Shown one piece after another: positions 1-7,274 of a stretch of DNA of 17,192 nucleotides (the stretch's first letter is position 1; each line of letters starts with the position of its first letter). The DNA is from JBQTJN01 sp052387095 (GTDB lineage: Bacteria > Pseudomonadota > Alphaproteobacteria > Micavibrionales > Micavibrionaceae). A model generated the notes under the pieces. That model was given only the letters and a program-made list of their open reading frames with translations. It was not told where the DNA came from and did no database searches. The stretch covers positions 1 to 17,192 of the forward strand of contig JBQTJN010000011.1 of NCBI GenBank assembly GCA_052387095.1. The letters are read 5' to 3'. A program made the position numbers and the translations under genes.

Positions 1-1
1 A

Positions 2-568
2 GCCCAAGACACCCTGTTTCGTAAAGCCCGCACCCATAATGGCTGGCAGGACAAGGATGTGGATGACGCGCTACTGCATCAATTGCACGACTTGTCGAAA
101 TGGGGACCGACCAGCGCCAATTGCTGCCCGGCGCGATTCGTCTTCGTGAAATCGAAAGCGGCAAAGGAACGTCTCAAGCCGCATCTTTATAAAGGCAATG
201 TCGAAAAAACCATGCAGGCGCCGGTGACGGTGATCATCGGCTACGATCTTGAATTCTACGAATACCTGCCTAAACTGTTCCCGCACACCGATGCGCGCAG
301 CTGGTTTGTCGGCAAGGAGGAAAAAATCAAGGACACGGCTTTTCGCAACGGCACGTTGCAGGGCGCGTACCTGATCCTGGCGGCGCGCTCGCTGGGTCTT
401 GATTGCGGGCCGATGTCGGGCATCAACGCAAAAACTATGAAGGAAGAATTTTTCTCCGGCACGAAGGTCGAGGTGAATTTCACCTGCAGCCTCGGCTACG
501 GCGATGAAAGCAAACTGCATCCGCACAGCCCGCGTTTTAATTTCGACGAAGACAGCGAAATCCTGTAA
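2..568 (+). CDS. RutE/HadB-type nitroreductase (putative malonic semialdehyde reductase), 5'-partial
   Basis: The frame is open from base 2 with no start codon in the window, so the gene begins upstream; the GTG at 59 is internal. The first visible residues read AQDTLFRKARTHNGWQDKDV and lead into SKWGPTSANCCPARFVFV, the typical N-terminal block of RutE/HadB flavin-dependent reductases. RutE proteins are about 196 aa and 188 are visible, so only the first handful of residues is missing. Later family-like stretches are LQGAYLILAARSLGLDCGPMSG and the C-terminal GYGDESKLHPHSPR. Known family role: FMN-dependent NAD(P)H reduction, in E. coli RutE of malonic semialdehyde in the pyrimidine-degradation pathway. 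No other rut genes are nearby, so the physiological substrate here is uncertain. The TAA stop abuts the ATG of tsaB with no gap, which suggests co-transcription. Confidence 0.85.
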   Translation, partial: AQDTLFRKARTHNGWQDKDVDDALLHQLHDLSKWGPTSANCCPARFVFVKSKAAKERLKPHLYKGNVEKTMQAPVTVIIGYDLEFYEYLPKLFPHTDARSWFVGKEEKIKDTAFRNGTLQGAYLILAARSLGLDCGPMSGINAKTMKEEFFSGTKVEVNFTCSLGYGDESKLHPHSPRFNFDEDSEIL

Positions 569-1228
569 ATGGTGGGCTTTGCAACCGTTCTGGCCATTGA
601 TACGTCGCTCAATGGGTGCGGCGCCGGTCTTTATGAACGGGCGGGCGATAAAAAGACCATGCTCTCCCGCGCCATGGAAACGGGTCAGTCGGAGGCATTG
701 ATCCCCTTGGTGCAGGAGGTTGCCGGCGACTTCAAAAAACTCGATACGATTGTTGTGACGACAGGGCCGGGGGCTTTCACCGGCATGCGCATCGGTTTGA
801 GCGCGGCTAAGAACTTCGGTCTTGCGCTCGACATACCTGTGTTCGGCATTACGACATTGCAGGCGCTGGCGCTCAGTTACCGGGATAGCACGAAAGATTC
901 TTTCGCGGTGATCATCGACACCAAGCGCGACGATTTTTATTTTCAAGGGTTTGACGCGGAGGCAAACTTTGTATCCGAAGCCGCACCGCTTTCGCGGGAT
1001 GAGGTTGCCGCTATTCTCGCGGGCGGGCATTACACATCTACAATCGGCAATGGCAGTCACGGCTTTCAAAAATCGGATCCCGCTTTTGATCTGCCCGATT
1101 GCGGTTTGCTGGCGCAGGCGCTGGCAGGCGGGAAATCCGGGCTCTTTAAGGAAGATCTCGCGCCGGTTTACCTGCGCGGCGCCGATACCAGCCAGTCCAA
1201 AAAAAAGCAGCGAATACTTGGATCTTAA
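569..1228 (+). CDS. tsaB: tRNA threonylcarbamoyladenosine biosynthesis protein TsaB
   Basis: TsaB is the inactive ASKHA-fold partner of TsaD in the complex that makes the t6A modification at position 37 of ANN-decoding tRNAs. The 219-aa protein opens with VLAIDTSLNGCGAGLY (phosphate-1-like loop) and has the diagnostic TTGPGAFTGMRIGLSAAKNF block at about residues 65-84, followed by the expected VFGITTLQALA. Its length is close to that of TsaB proteins in general (about 220-230 aa). The ATG directly follows the stop of the upstream reductase gene, so it probably depends on translational coupling. In many alphaproteobacteria rimI follows tsaB; here the next gene is a MucR-like regulator and no acetyltransferase gene is visible. 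The call is secure on the N-terminal half; the C-terminal half is more divergent, as is usual for this family. Confidence 0.93.
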   Translation: MVGFATVLAIDTSLNGCGAGLYERAGDKKTMLSRAMETGQSEALIPLVQEVAGDFKKLDTIVVTTGPGAFTGMRIGLSAAKNFGLALDIPVFGITTLQALALSYRDSTKDSFAVIIDTKRDDFYFQGFDAEANFVSEAAPLSRDEVAAILAGGHYTSTIGNGSHGFQKSDPAFDLPDCGLLAQALAGGKSGLFKEDLAPVYLRGADTSQSKKKQRILGS

Positions 1229-1236
1229 GTAAAAAT

Positions 1237-1264
1237 ATACATTTATTCAATAATTCTGCTATAT
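1237..1264 (+). promoter_or_regulatory. Possible promoter of the mucR-like gene
   Basis: The 64-nt gap after tsaB is strikingly AT-rich compared with its surroundings. CTATAT at 1259-1264 matches the -10 preferred by alphaproteobacterial housekeeping sigma factor, and the gene start lies about 28 nt downstream. The -35 region (TACATT, roughly 1238-1243) is a poor match, so the promoter may be activator-dependent or may be misplaced. An AAGGA ribosome binding site at 1281-1285 sits 7 nt before the ATG. Confidence 0.3.
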
Positions 1265-1292
1265 TATCCAAGTAATCAAAAAGGACAACGTC

Positions 1293-1700
1293 ATGGCCGA
1301 AACACCCGCCCGCGAAGATCTGCTCGCTTTCACGACGGAGATCGTCTCCGCGCATCTCTCCAACAACACGGTGCAGGCCGCTGACATCCCGGCGCTGATA
1401 GAACAGATTTATAGAACTCTCACCAATGTGAATGCGGACGGCGGCAACGCCTCCGGCGACCGGCCACAGCCGGCGGTGCCGATCAAAAAATCCGTGATGC
1501 CGGATTACATTGTCTGCCTCGAGGATGGCAAGAAACTTAAGATGCTCAAGCGGCACTTGAAGACTGCCTATAAGATGTCACCGGAAGAATACCGCCAGCG
1601 CTGGGGTCTGCCTTCCGATTACCCGATGGTGGCGCCGAACTACGCCAAGCAACGCAGTAAACTGGCGAAGGATAGCGGTCTCGGCACAGGCAAAAAGTAA
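1293..1700 (+). CDS. mucR: Ros/MucR-family transcriptional regulator with degenerate zinc finger
   Basis: MucR/Ros proteins are H-NS-like global regulators of alphaproteobacteria that bind AT-rich targets; they govern exopolysaccharide, motility and cell-cycle genes. This 135-aa protein has the family core from about residue 64: PIKKSVMPDYIVCLEDGKKL, MLKRHL, SPEEYRQRWGLPSDYPMVAPNYA, and the short basic tail. The N-terminal half (about 1-45) resembles the oligomerisation region, and a low-complexity linker (about 46-62) joins the two. Relative to Ros (Cys79, Cys82, His92, His96/97), only Cys75 and His88 are retained: the second Cys is Asp78, and the distal His positions are Ala92 and Tyr93. 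Zinc-free MucR/Ros homologues with this kind of substitution are known from Mesorhizobium, so DNA binding is probably kept. The gene ends exactly where the convergent proC gene ends. Confidence 0.93.
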   Translation: MAETPAREDLLAFTTEIVSAHLSNNTVQAADIPALIEQIYRTLTNVNADGGNASGDRPQPAVPIKKSVMPDYIVCLEDGKKLKMLKRHLKTAYKMSPEEYRQRWGLPSDYPMVAPNYAKQRSKLAKDSGLGTGKK

Positions 1701-2501
1701 TTACTGATTGAGCTCTTCCCCGCGTTTCGCGCCGGCGGCAATGGCCGCATCGAACAGCTTTTGCATCTCGCCATTCATCAGGATTTTAAGCGCGGCTTCC
1801 GTTGTGCCACCGGGGCTGGTGACATTTTTCCGCAATGTCTGCACATCGGTTTCGGCATTTTTTTCCGCCAGCGCCGCCGCGCCAATCACGGTTTGCCGTG
1901 CCATCCGCTCCGCAAGCGCTTGATCAAGTCCCGCTTTTTTCGCGGCTTCGCTCAAAACCTCGATCAGGTAAAACACGTAAGCTGGGCCGTTGGCTGAGAG
2001 GGCGGTGATGGCGTTGAAAATTTTTTCATCCGGAACCCATTCAACCGCACCGGCGCAGCGCATTAACTGCTCGGCCCATGCGCGGTGTTCATCGTTCGCA
2101 TATTTATTTCCGATCAAGCCGCTGGTTCCTTTGCCGATCGCGGCAGGCGTGTTCGGCATAACCCGGACCACGGGCTGACCCGCCGGAAAAAGAGATTCAA
2201 GGGAGTTGAGCGATTGCCCGGCAGCAATCGATATGATCAGCGCGTCCTTTTTAACCTTGTTCCGCAATGGCGCACAGGCGTCCTTCAGGATTTGCGGCTT
2301 CACCGCCAGCAAAACGACATCTGCGCCGCGCACGCTTTCATCAACGTTCTGTATATGTGTAATGCGGGAATGGTGAAATTTTTCCGGCAGGCCGTGCGGT
2401 TCAATCACTGTGAAATCGGCATCAATACCGCCGCCCAGCCATCCCTGCAGCAACGCGCCGCCCATATTCCCGCAACCCAGCAGGGCGATATGGCAGGTCA
2501 T
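1701..2501 (-). CDS. proC: Pyrroline-5-carboxylate reductase
   Basis: ProC catalyses the last step of proline synthesis, NAD(P)H-dependent reduction of 1-pyrroline-5-carboxylate to L-proline, in the cytoplasm. The 266-aa length is typical. The N-terminal Rossmann fold reads IALLGCGNMGGALLQGW (about residues 5-21), followed by VLLAVKPQ, VRVMPNTPAAIGKGTSGL and ALSANGPAYVFYLIEVL. The C-terminal family signature is LRKNVTSPGGTTEAALKIL at about residues 224-242. It is the third gene of a minus-strand operon: its ATG starts one base after the stop of the YbjN-like gene. Its stop codon abuts the stop of the convergent mucR-like gene, and I see no obvious bidirectional terminator between them. Confidence 0.97.
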   Translation of the reverse strand: MTCHIALLGCGNMGGALLQGWLGGGIDADFTVIEPHGLPEKFHHSRITHIQNVDESVRGADVVLLAVKPQILKDACAPLRNKVKKDALIISIAAGQSLNSLESLFPAGQPVVRVMPNTPAAIGKGTSGLIGNKYANDEHRAWAEQLMRCAGAVEWVPDEKIFNAITALSANGPAYVFYLIEVLSEAAKKAGLDQALAERMARQTVIGAAALAEKNAETDVQTLRKNVTSPGGTTEAALKILMNGEMQKLFDAAIAAGAKRGEELNQ

Positions 2502-2502
2502 G

Positions 2503-3003
2503 TCAGGATTCCCCGGCCGTTTCCATCAGCACGAGCGACAGGCTCTGCGTGTCCATGAAATTTGACTGTGCCAGGAAACTGAATAACGGATAGTAACGCT
2601 CGCACTGTGTCAGGGCGACATCAACAATGTCTTCGATGTGATCGGACTCCGCGCTGCGGCTTACGCCGCGGAATAGACAGGTGTGACGGAACACCGGCAT
2701 GCCCGTATCGTACGGGATGTCGAAATGCCCCATCCAAATATTTTCATTGACGTTGCGTAAGGCAACTGACACTTCCGCCGCATGGCTCGTGATATTCAGG
2801 TCGTACTGGCAGCAGAACTCCACGGCATTCAGATGCGCCTGCCAGATGAAAAACAGGCGGTATTCGCAGCTTTTTCCCGACACCTGCACGACCAGTTCGT
2901 CATTGTCCATGCGGCTGAATATCCAGTTGTTGGACGCCATCATCTCTTCGACGCTGTCGAGCGGGTTCGGCGTTTCAGTAAAAAATTCCGTGTCTGTGTC
3001 CAT
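2503..3003 (-). CDS. YbjN domain-containing protein
   Basis: This 166-aa acidic protein matches the YbjN-domain family (a fold related to type III secretion chaperones) as found in alphaproteobacteria. Recognisable pieces are NPLDSVEEMMASNNWIFSRM at the N-terminus, CEYRLFFIWQAHLNAVEFCC in the middle and a C-terminal helix ending in MDTQSLSLVLMETAGES. There is no signal peptide or membrane segment, so it should be cytoplasmic. Its biochemical role is unknown. It starts 2 nt after the ubiK stop and ends 1 nt before the proC start, so the three genes form one tight operon. This ubiK-YbjN-proC order divergent from lgt is familiar in the class, but it does not by itself give a function. Confidence 0.88.
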   Translation of the reverse strand: MDTDTEFFTETPNPLDSVEEMMASNNWIFSRMDNDELVVQVSGKSCEYRLFFIWQAHLNAVEFCCQYDLNITSHAAEVSVALRNVNENIWMGHFDIPYDTGMPVFRHTCLFRGVSRSAESDHIEDIVDVALTQCERYYPLFSFLAQSNFMDTQSLSLVLMETAGES

Positions 3004-3005
3004 GA

Positions 3006-3275
3006 CTATTTCTTTGCTGCTTTTTTGGGGGCCGGTTTTTTACCGTCCAATTTATCAATTCTCGCCTTGAGCGCATTCAGCTCCTCGCGCTGCTTGACAA
3101 CGAGCGCCTCGACGCGTTCGAAATCCTCGCGCGGCACGAGATCCATTTTCTGCGCCATCTCATCGACGCGCATGCGGATTTCCTGCTGCACCTGTTTGGT
3201 CAGGCCGCTCAGCACGCTCATCGTGCCGCCTGCCATCTTGGCGAGATCGTCCAGCAATGTGTCTTTATTTTGCAT
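3006..3275 (-). CDS. ubiK: Ubiquinone biosynthesis accessory factor UbiK (BMFP domain)
   Basis: UbiK/YqiC proteins are small coiled-coil factors that assist the soluble ubiquinone biosynthesis complex and bind UbiJ and lipids. The 89-aa product begins MQNKDTLLDDLAKMAGGTMS, the usual family start. A long heptad-rich helix follows through REDFERVEALVVKQREELNALKARI (about residues 49-73), with the BMFP-like VPREDF motif, and a Lys/Ala-rich tail KKPAPKKAAKK. The reading frame extends upstream to 3722, but that part is antisense to lgt; the family N-terminus and a weak AAGG before the ATG at 3275 support the short form. First gene of the minus-strand operon with the YbjN-like gene and proC. Confidence 0.9.
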   Translation of the reverse strand: MQNKDTLLDDLAKMAGGTMSVLSGLTKQVQQEIRMRVDEMAQKMDLVPREDFERVEALVVKQREELNALKARIDKLDGKKPAPKKAAKK

Positions 3276-3357
3276 GAGGGCCTTAAGCCTGTTTAAATTT
3301 TTGTATGAAGCTCGTGTGTAACGCGCGACTCCTGTCATTTCAAGCAGAGTCCGGCGA

Positions 3358-3386
3358 TTGACCGATGATTTCCACAAGCTTACAGT
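3358..3386 (+). promoter_or_regulatory. Candidate sigma-70-type promoter of the lgt operon
   Basis: TTGACC (3358-3363) and TACAGT (3381-3386) are separated by 17 bp, a reasonable housekeeping promoter pair, in the 144-bp divergent gap between ubiK and lgt. It would give a leader of about 27 nt. An inverted repeat, TCCACAAG at 3371-3378 and CTTTGTGGA at 3405-3413, straddles the -10 element and the GGAG ribosome binding site (3411-3414). It could be a regulator site, or chance. Confidence 0.4.
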
Positions 3387-3419
3387 GCATAGAAATGTTG
3401 ATAACTTTGTGGAGCAAAA

Positions 3420-4235
3420 ATGGCGCTTCCTTTTCCGGATATTGATCCCGTCGCGCTGGCCGTCGGCCCGCTCGTGATTCGCTGGTATGCGCTGGCTTAT
3501 CTCGCCGGTTTCCTGCTGGGTTGGGGCTATGCGCTGTATCTTGCCCGGCTTTATATGACGCCACACCCGAACAGGGAGGATGTGGATGATTTTCTCACCT
3601 GGGCGATTCTTGGCGTCCTGCTCGGCGGGCGCCTTGGTTATGTTTTGTTCTACCAGTTCCCGTTTTATTTGCAGAATCCGGAGCAGGTGCTGCAGATCTG
3701 GCATGGCGGCATGGCTTTTCACGGCGGGGTCGTCGGTGTCATTCTCGCGCTGATTTTCTTTTCGCTCTATAAAAAAGTGCCGCTCCTGAAAATGTGCGAT
3801 CTCGCCAGCGCGGCGGCGCCGATCGGTGTGTTCTTCGGCCGCATCACGAATTTCATCAACGGCGAATTATTCGGCCGCGCCAGTGATGTCCCGTGGGCGG
3901 TAACATTTCCGCGCGGCGGAGAGCTGCCGCGCCATCCCAGCCAGATTTATGAATCCCTCACCGAAGGTCTGCTGCTGTTCCTGATTTTATGCGTAGCTAT
4001 GCATAATAAAAAAATCCGCGAGTACCCGGGCATCGTCTCCGGTATTTTCCTGATCTGCTATGCAGGTTTCCGCAGTTTCGTTGAACTCTTCCGTGAACCG
4101 GACGCACAACTCGGCTTTATCATCGGTCATATATCGATGGGGCAGCTCCTCAGCTTGCCGATGGCACTTTTTGGTCTCTGCGTTATTATATATGCATTAA
4201 AAAAAGGGCCTAAAGTCCATGCAGAACCCGCTTGA
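3420..4235 (+). CDS. lgt: Prolipoprotein diacylglyceryl transferase
   Basis: Lgt moves the diacylglyceryl group of phosphatidylglycerol onto the lipobox cysteine of prolipoproteins, the first step of lipoprotein maturation, in the inner membrane. The 271-aa protein is strongly hydrophobic with about seven membrane segments. It carries IRWYALAYLAGFLLGW (about 20-35), GGRLGYVLFYQ (69-79), the essential HGGMAFHGG motif (95-103) and the Lgt signature GRITNFINGELFG (140-152), followed by LPRHPSQIYES. GGAG lies 5 nt before the ATG at 3420. The last 17 nt overlap the next gene in another frame, so translation is probably coupled. Confidence 0.97.
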   Translation: MALPFPDIDPVALAVGPLVIRWYALAYLAGFLLGWGYALYLARLYMTPHPNREDVDDFLTWAILGVLLGGRLGYVLFYQFPFYLQNPEQVLQIWHGGMAFHGGVVGVILALIFFSLYKKVPLLKMCDLASAAAPIGVFFGRITNFINGELFGRASDVPWAVTFPRGGELPRHPSQIYESLTEGLLLFLILCVAMHNKKIREYPGIVSGIFLICYAGFRSFVELFREPDAQLGFIIGHISMGQLLSLPMALFGLCVIIYALKKGPKVHAEPA

Positions 4236-5247
4236 GCGCATTCTGATCGAGATGATCCGCGGGCAGGGGCCTCTTTCGGTCGCCCAGTTCATGGCGCTCG
4301 GCCTTGCCCATCCGCAGCACGGCTATTACATGAAACAGGATCCATTCGGGCGCGAGGGAGATTTTACAACCGCACCCGAAATTTCACAGATGTTTGGCGA
4401 GATCATCGGTGCGTGGACAGCGGATATCTGGATGCAACTGGGTTCATCCGAAAATTTCAATCTCGTCGAATGCGGCCCGGGCCGTGGTACGCTGATGGCC
4501 GACCTGATGCGAAGCACTAAAAATGTGCCCGGCTTTCACGAGGCCTGTAAAATTCACCTCATCGAAATCAGCCCGGCGCTCAAGGAAAAACAGAAAGAGG
4601 CGTTGCCCCCTTATAAAGTTCAATGGCACGCGCGGCTCGATACTCTGCCTCAGGATGCGCCACTGATCCTGATCGCCAACGAATTCCTCGATGCGCTACC
4701 CGTGCAGCAATATGTGCAGACCGGGGAAGGCTGGCAGGAGCGTTTTATCACAGTGGATGAGAGCAACCGCTTCGAATTTTCGCCCCTCTCGACCGGCGAG
4801 ATTATTGAGAGCAGCTCGGCGCGCGTCTCTTTTGTCGAAAATCTTTGCGCGCTGCTGGAAAAGACAACTGGCGCCGCCCTGTTCATTGATTACGGTGCGC
4901 TGTATTCCGGCACCGGCGATACATTCCAAGCCGTTCACAAACATAAATCTGTGAATGTACTCGAACATATCGGCTATGCTGATCTCACGAGTCACGTTGA
5001 TTTCGAGGCGCTGGTTAAAAACATCCATGAGAGAAAAATAAAAATCAGTGGGCCGGTGACGCAAGGGAATTTTCTTAAAGCCAACGGCATCGAGGCGCGC
5101 GCCGCGCAATTATTCGCCCAAGCGCCCGCGCAGAAAGCCGATATCGAAAATTCATTGAAACGCTTGGTTGATTCAGATCAAATGGGCACGCTTTTTAAAG
5201 TTATAGGACTCAGCTGTGGAAAAAACATCAATCCTGCAGGATTTTGA
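4219..5247 (+). CDS. Class I SAM-dependent methyltransferase, NDUFAF7/MidA family
   Basis: Mitochondrial NDUFAF7 methylates an arginine of the complex I subunit NDUFS2; bacterial members are less well studied. The 342-aa protein has the family N-terminus GPLSVAQFMALGLAHPQHGYY (about 17-37), the conserved GDFTTAPEISQMFGEIIGAW (47-66) and the SAM-binding loop VECGPGRGTLMADLMR (83-98). Further matches are LILIANEFLDALPV and LFIDYGALYSGTGDTFQAVHKHK in the second half. Its length is normal for the family. It begins inside lgt (17-nt overlap) and ends inside pgeF (32-nt overlap). The three genes are therefore almost certainly one transcript. No nuo genes are in view, so the target is inferred from family only. 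Confidence 0.92.
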   Translation: MQNPLERILIEMIRGQGPLSVAQFMALGLAHPQHGYYMKQDPFGREGDFTTAPEISQMFGEIIGAWTADIWMQLGSSENFNLVECGPGRGTLMADLMRSTKNVPGFHEACKIHLIEISPALKEKQKEALPPYKVQWHARLDTLPQDAPLILIANEFLDALPVQQYVQTGEGWQERFITVDESNRFEFSPLSTGEIIESSSARVSFVENLCALLEKTTGAALFIDYGALYSGTGDTFQAVHKHKSVNVLEHIGYADLTSHVDFEALVKNIHERKIKISGPVTQGNFLKANGIEARAAQLFAQAPAQKADIENSLKRLVDSDQMGTLFKVIGLSCGKNINPAGF

Positions 5248-6010
5248 CCCGCCCCGCATCCAGGTGGAGGGGTTTACGCATGGTGCGGTCCGGCACGGGT
5301 TTTTCGGGCGCAGGGGCGGTGTCAGCGCGGGGCTTTATAAAGACCTCAATTGCGGGCAGGGATCGAACGACGTCGCAGGTGCCCTCATACAGAACCGCGC
5401 GCGCGTGGCTGAAGCGCTCGGCATCGAAGCCAGTAATCTTCTCTCGCTCTACCAGGTGCATGGTCACGAATGCATCCGCGTTGAAAAACCATGGCCGGCG
5501 GAATACCGCCCGCAGGCGGACGCCATGATTACCGATCGTCCCGGCATCGGGCTCGGCATTTTGTCGGCGGATTGCGCGCCGGTTCTTTTCACGGCCGAAA
5601 AAATTATTGCCGCCGCCCATGCCGGCTGGAAGGGTGCACTGAATGGGGTACTTGAAAATACAGTGGAAGCTTTTTCCGATTACGGCATCCGTCCGCACCA
5701 GGTGTCCGCCTGCATCGGCCCTTGTATCGGCAGGTGCTCCTACGAGGTCTCCATGGAGTTCGTCGGTCACTTCCTCAATCAGGACCCTCTCAATGAGCGG
5801 TTTTTCAAAGAATCTCGCAACTCAGGGCATTATATGTTCGACCTCCCCGGTTATTGCGCCGTGCGCCTTCAGGCGGCCGGGCTGATTCATGTATACATGA
5901 CCGATGCCGATACCTACGCGAACGAGGCGGATTTCTTCAGCTATCGCCGTGCCACCCATAATAACGAGCCTGATTACGGGCGGCAGGTCTCGGTTATTGC
6001 GTGGCGTTAA
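5216..6010 (+). CDS. pgeF: Peptidoglycan editing factor PgeF (YfiH family)
   Basis: PgeF/YfiH proteins (once called laccase-domain polyphenol oxidases) hydrolyse wrongly incorporated L-Ser-containing muropeptide precursors and so protect peptidoglycan composition. The 264-aa protein keeps the metal/catalytic triad: His82 in YQVHG, Cys120 in LSADCAPVLF and His135 in AAAHAGWKG. It also has the family end block CIGPCIGRCSYEV and the C-terminal FSYRRA. I chose the GTG at 5216 because AGGA at 5205-5208 sits 7 nt before it and the N-terminus then has the normal length. It overlaps the upstream methyltransferase gene by 32 nt. It is the last gene of the lgt operon; a 71-nt gap separates it from prs. 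Confidence 0.95.
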   Translation: MEKTSILQDFDPPRIQVEGFTHGAVRHGFFGRRGGVSAGLYKDLNCGQGSNDVAGALIQNRARVAEALGIEASNLLSLYQVHGHECIRVEKPWPAEYRPQADAMITDRPGIGLGILSADCAPVLFTAEKIIAAAHAGWKGALNGVLENTVEAFSDYGIRPHQVSACIGPCIGRCSYEVSMEFVGHFLNQDPLNERFFKESRNSGHYMFDLPGYCAVRLQAAGLIHVYMTDADTYANEADFFSYRRATHNNEPDYGRQVSVIAWR

Positions 6011-6034
6011 AATAGTTGCTTTTGGATGCTTTTT

Positions 6035-6070
6035 CCCTTAATAGTGCGGGCATATCAGCACTTTAAAGGG
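6035..6070 (+). promoter_or_regulatory. Imperfect hairpin enclosing the prs ribosome binding site
   Basis: CCCTT (6035-6039) and AGTGC (6043-6047) pair with GCACT (6058-6062) and AAGGG (6066-6070), separated by a small internal mismatch of three positions. The only Shine-Dalgarno-like sequence for prs, AAAGGG (6065-6070), is in the 3' arm, 11 nt before the ATG. If folded in mRNA it would hide the ribosome site. A possible promoter (TTGCTT at 6016-6021, TTAATA at 6038-6043, 16-bp spacer) overlaps the left arm, in which case the repeat may act as an operator instead. Confidence 0.4.
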
Positions 6071-6081
6071 ATCGCGCGCGC

Positions 6082-7014
6082 ATGAAACTGATTGCCGGAA
6101 ATTCCAACCGACCCTTGGCTGAAGCCATTTCCGCCTATCTGAATATTCCCCTGACGCAAGCCAGCATCAAGCGCTTCTCCGACATGGAGGTCTTCGTCGA
6201 GATTATGGAGAACATCCGCGGCTCCGACGTATTCTTCATCCAGTCGACCTGCTATCCAACCAACGACAATCTCATGGAAATGCTCATCGATATTGACGCG
6301 CTCAAGCGCGGCTCGGCGCGGCGTATTACAGTTGTGAATCCTTATTACGGTTATGCGCGGCAAGACAGAAAAACCGGCGGCCGTACACCGATCACCGCCA
6401 AACTTGTCGCGAATTTAATAACTTCCGCCGGGGCTGACCGCGTTTTGTCGATGGAGCTGCATGCCGGCCAGATCCAGGGTTTCTTTGATATCCCCGTTGA
6501 TAATTTGATTGCCGCGCCTATCTTCATCCCGCATATCGAAAAGCAATATAAGGGGCAGGAACTTTGCATTGTCTCACCGGATGTCGGCGGCGTTGTCCGC
6601 GCGCGCGCCTTTGCCAAGCGGTTGAACGCCGATCTCGCAATCATCGACAAGCGCCGCGAACAGGCTGGCCATTCCGAGGTGATGCATGTCATAGGCGAAG
6701 TGAAAGGCAAAGTCTGCATTCTTGTTGATGATATCGTCGATAGTGGCGGCACGCTCTGTAATGCCGCAACCGCGCTGGTCAAAAGCGGCGCCAGGGAAGT
6801 TTGCGCTTATTGCGTACACGGGGTTCTATCAGGCGATGCGGTGGCGCGCGTGGCGGCGTCTGATCTCAAGAAGCTGGTGATTACGGATTCTATCCCGGCC
6901 ACCCAGGCGGTGCGGGTTTCCAGCAATATCGAGCAACTGACCATTGCGCCCCTGATGGGCGAAGCCATTCGCCGCACCAGCGAAGAACGTTCTATTTCGG
7001 CCCTGTTCAGGTAA
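6082..7014 (+). CDS. prs: Ribose-phosphate pyrophosphokinase (PRPP synthetase)
   Basis: Prs makes PRPP from ribose 5-phosphate and ATP, the entry compound for purine, pyrimidine, histidine, tryptophan and NAD synthesis; it is cytosolic and usually hexameric. The 310-aa protein is full length for class I. It shows KLIAGNSNRPLAEAIS at the N-terminus, the flexible-loop block NPYYGYARQDRKTGGRTPITAK (about 86-107), the divalent-cation region MELHAGQIQGFF (124-135) and SPDVGGVVRARAFAKRL. The PRPP-binding loop ILVDDIVDSGGTL is at about 213-225. It stands alone between spacers of 71 and 351 nt. Translation may be limited by the hairpin that contains its ribosome binding site. Confidence 0.97.
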   Translation: MKLIAGNSNRPLAEAISAYLNIPLTQASIKRFSDMEVFVEIMENIRGSDVFFIQSTCYPTNDNLMEMLIDIDALKRGSARRITVVNPYYGYARQDRKTGGRTPITAKLVANLITSAGADRVLSMELHAGQIQGFFDIPVDNLIAAPIFIPHIEKQYKGQELCIVSPDVGGVVRARAFAKRLNADLAIIDKRREQAGHSEVMHVIGEVKGKVCILVDDIVDSGGTLCNAATALVKSGAREVCAYCVHGVLSGDAVARVAASDLKKLVITDSIPATQAVRVSSNIEQLTIAPLMGEAIRRTSEERSISALFR

Positions 7015-7135
7015 AATATTTTTGAATAAGCTATTGTTTTTTCTGTAATTCCTTTAGTCTCCTTCAGTTCGTTCCGGAATTTTTTTCTTTCTGGTTTTTC
7101 CTCGCTCATTATGTCTCCTTAACAGTCTGTCCGCG

Positions 7136-7176
7136 GGTTTGCTTTGCGTTCGCTCGCGATGACGCTGTTGCAAACC
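7136..7176. repeat. Palindromic intergenic repeat containing CGCTCGCGATGACG
   Basis: GGTTTGC (7136-7142) pairs with GCAAACC (7170-7176), and inside it GCGT (7146-7149) pairs with ACGC (7162-7165), which gives a 41-nt hairpin with a loop near TTCGCTCGCGATG. The core resembles the dispersed palindrome with the consensus GTCATTGCGAGCGAAGCGAAGC that I recall from many bacterial intergenic regions. Only one copy is in this window, so repetition in the genome is inferred. It has no T-tract and is not a standard terminator. Confidence 0.45.
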
Positions 7177-7274
7177 GCCCGCTCAGATTTTAGTAAATCG
7201 CGCGGCTTTTGTCAAGGAAAATATTCCTATATTATTCTTATGCTGTAAATCTCTTAAAGCATTTCGTTATTTCC

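Noticed and set aside
71..1069. 332-codon minus-strand ORF
   Set aside because: Antisense to the nitroreductase and tsaB genes, which have clear family motifs; its translation is Arg/His-rich without any recognisable domain.
3369..3377. DnaA-box-like TTTCCACAA upstream of lgt
   Set aside because: Two mismatches to the TTATCCACA consensus and no cluster of further boxes.
3276..3722. Upstream extension of the ubiK frame
   Set aside because: It runs antisense through the lgt start; the family N-terminus begins at the ATG at 3275.
6807..7109. 100-codon minus-strand ORF with GGAG before its ATG
   Set aside because: Two thirds is antisense to prs and the sequence shows no family features; the ribosome site may be chance in an AT-rich gap.
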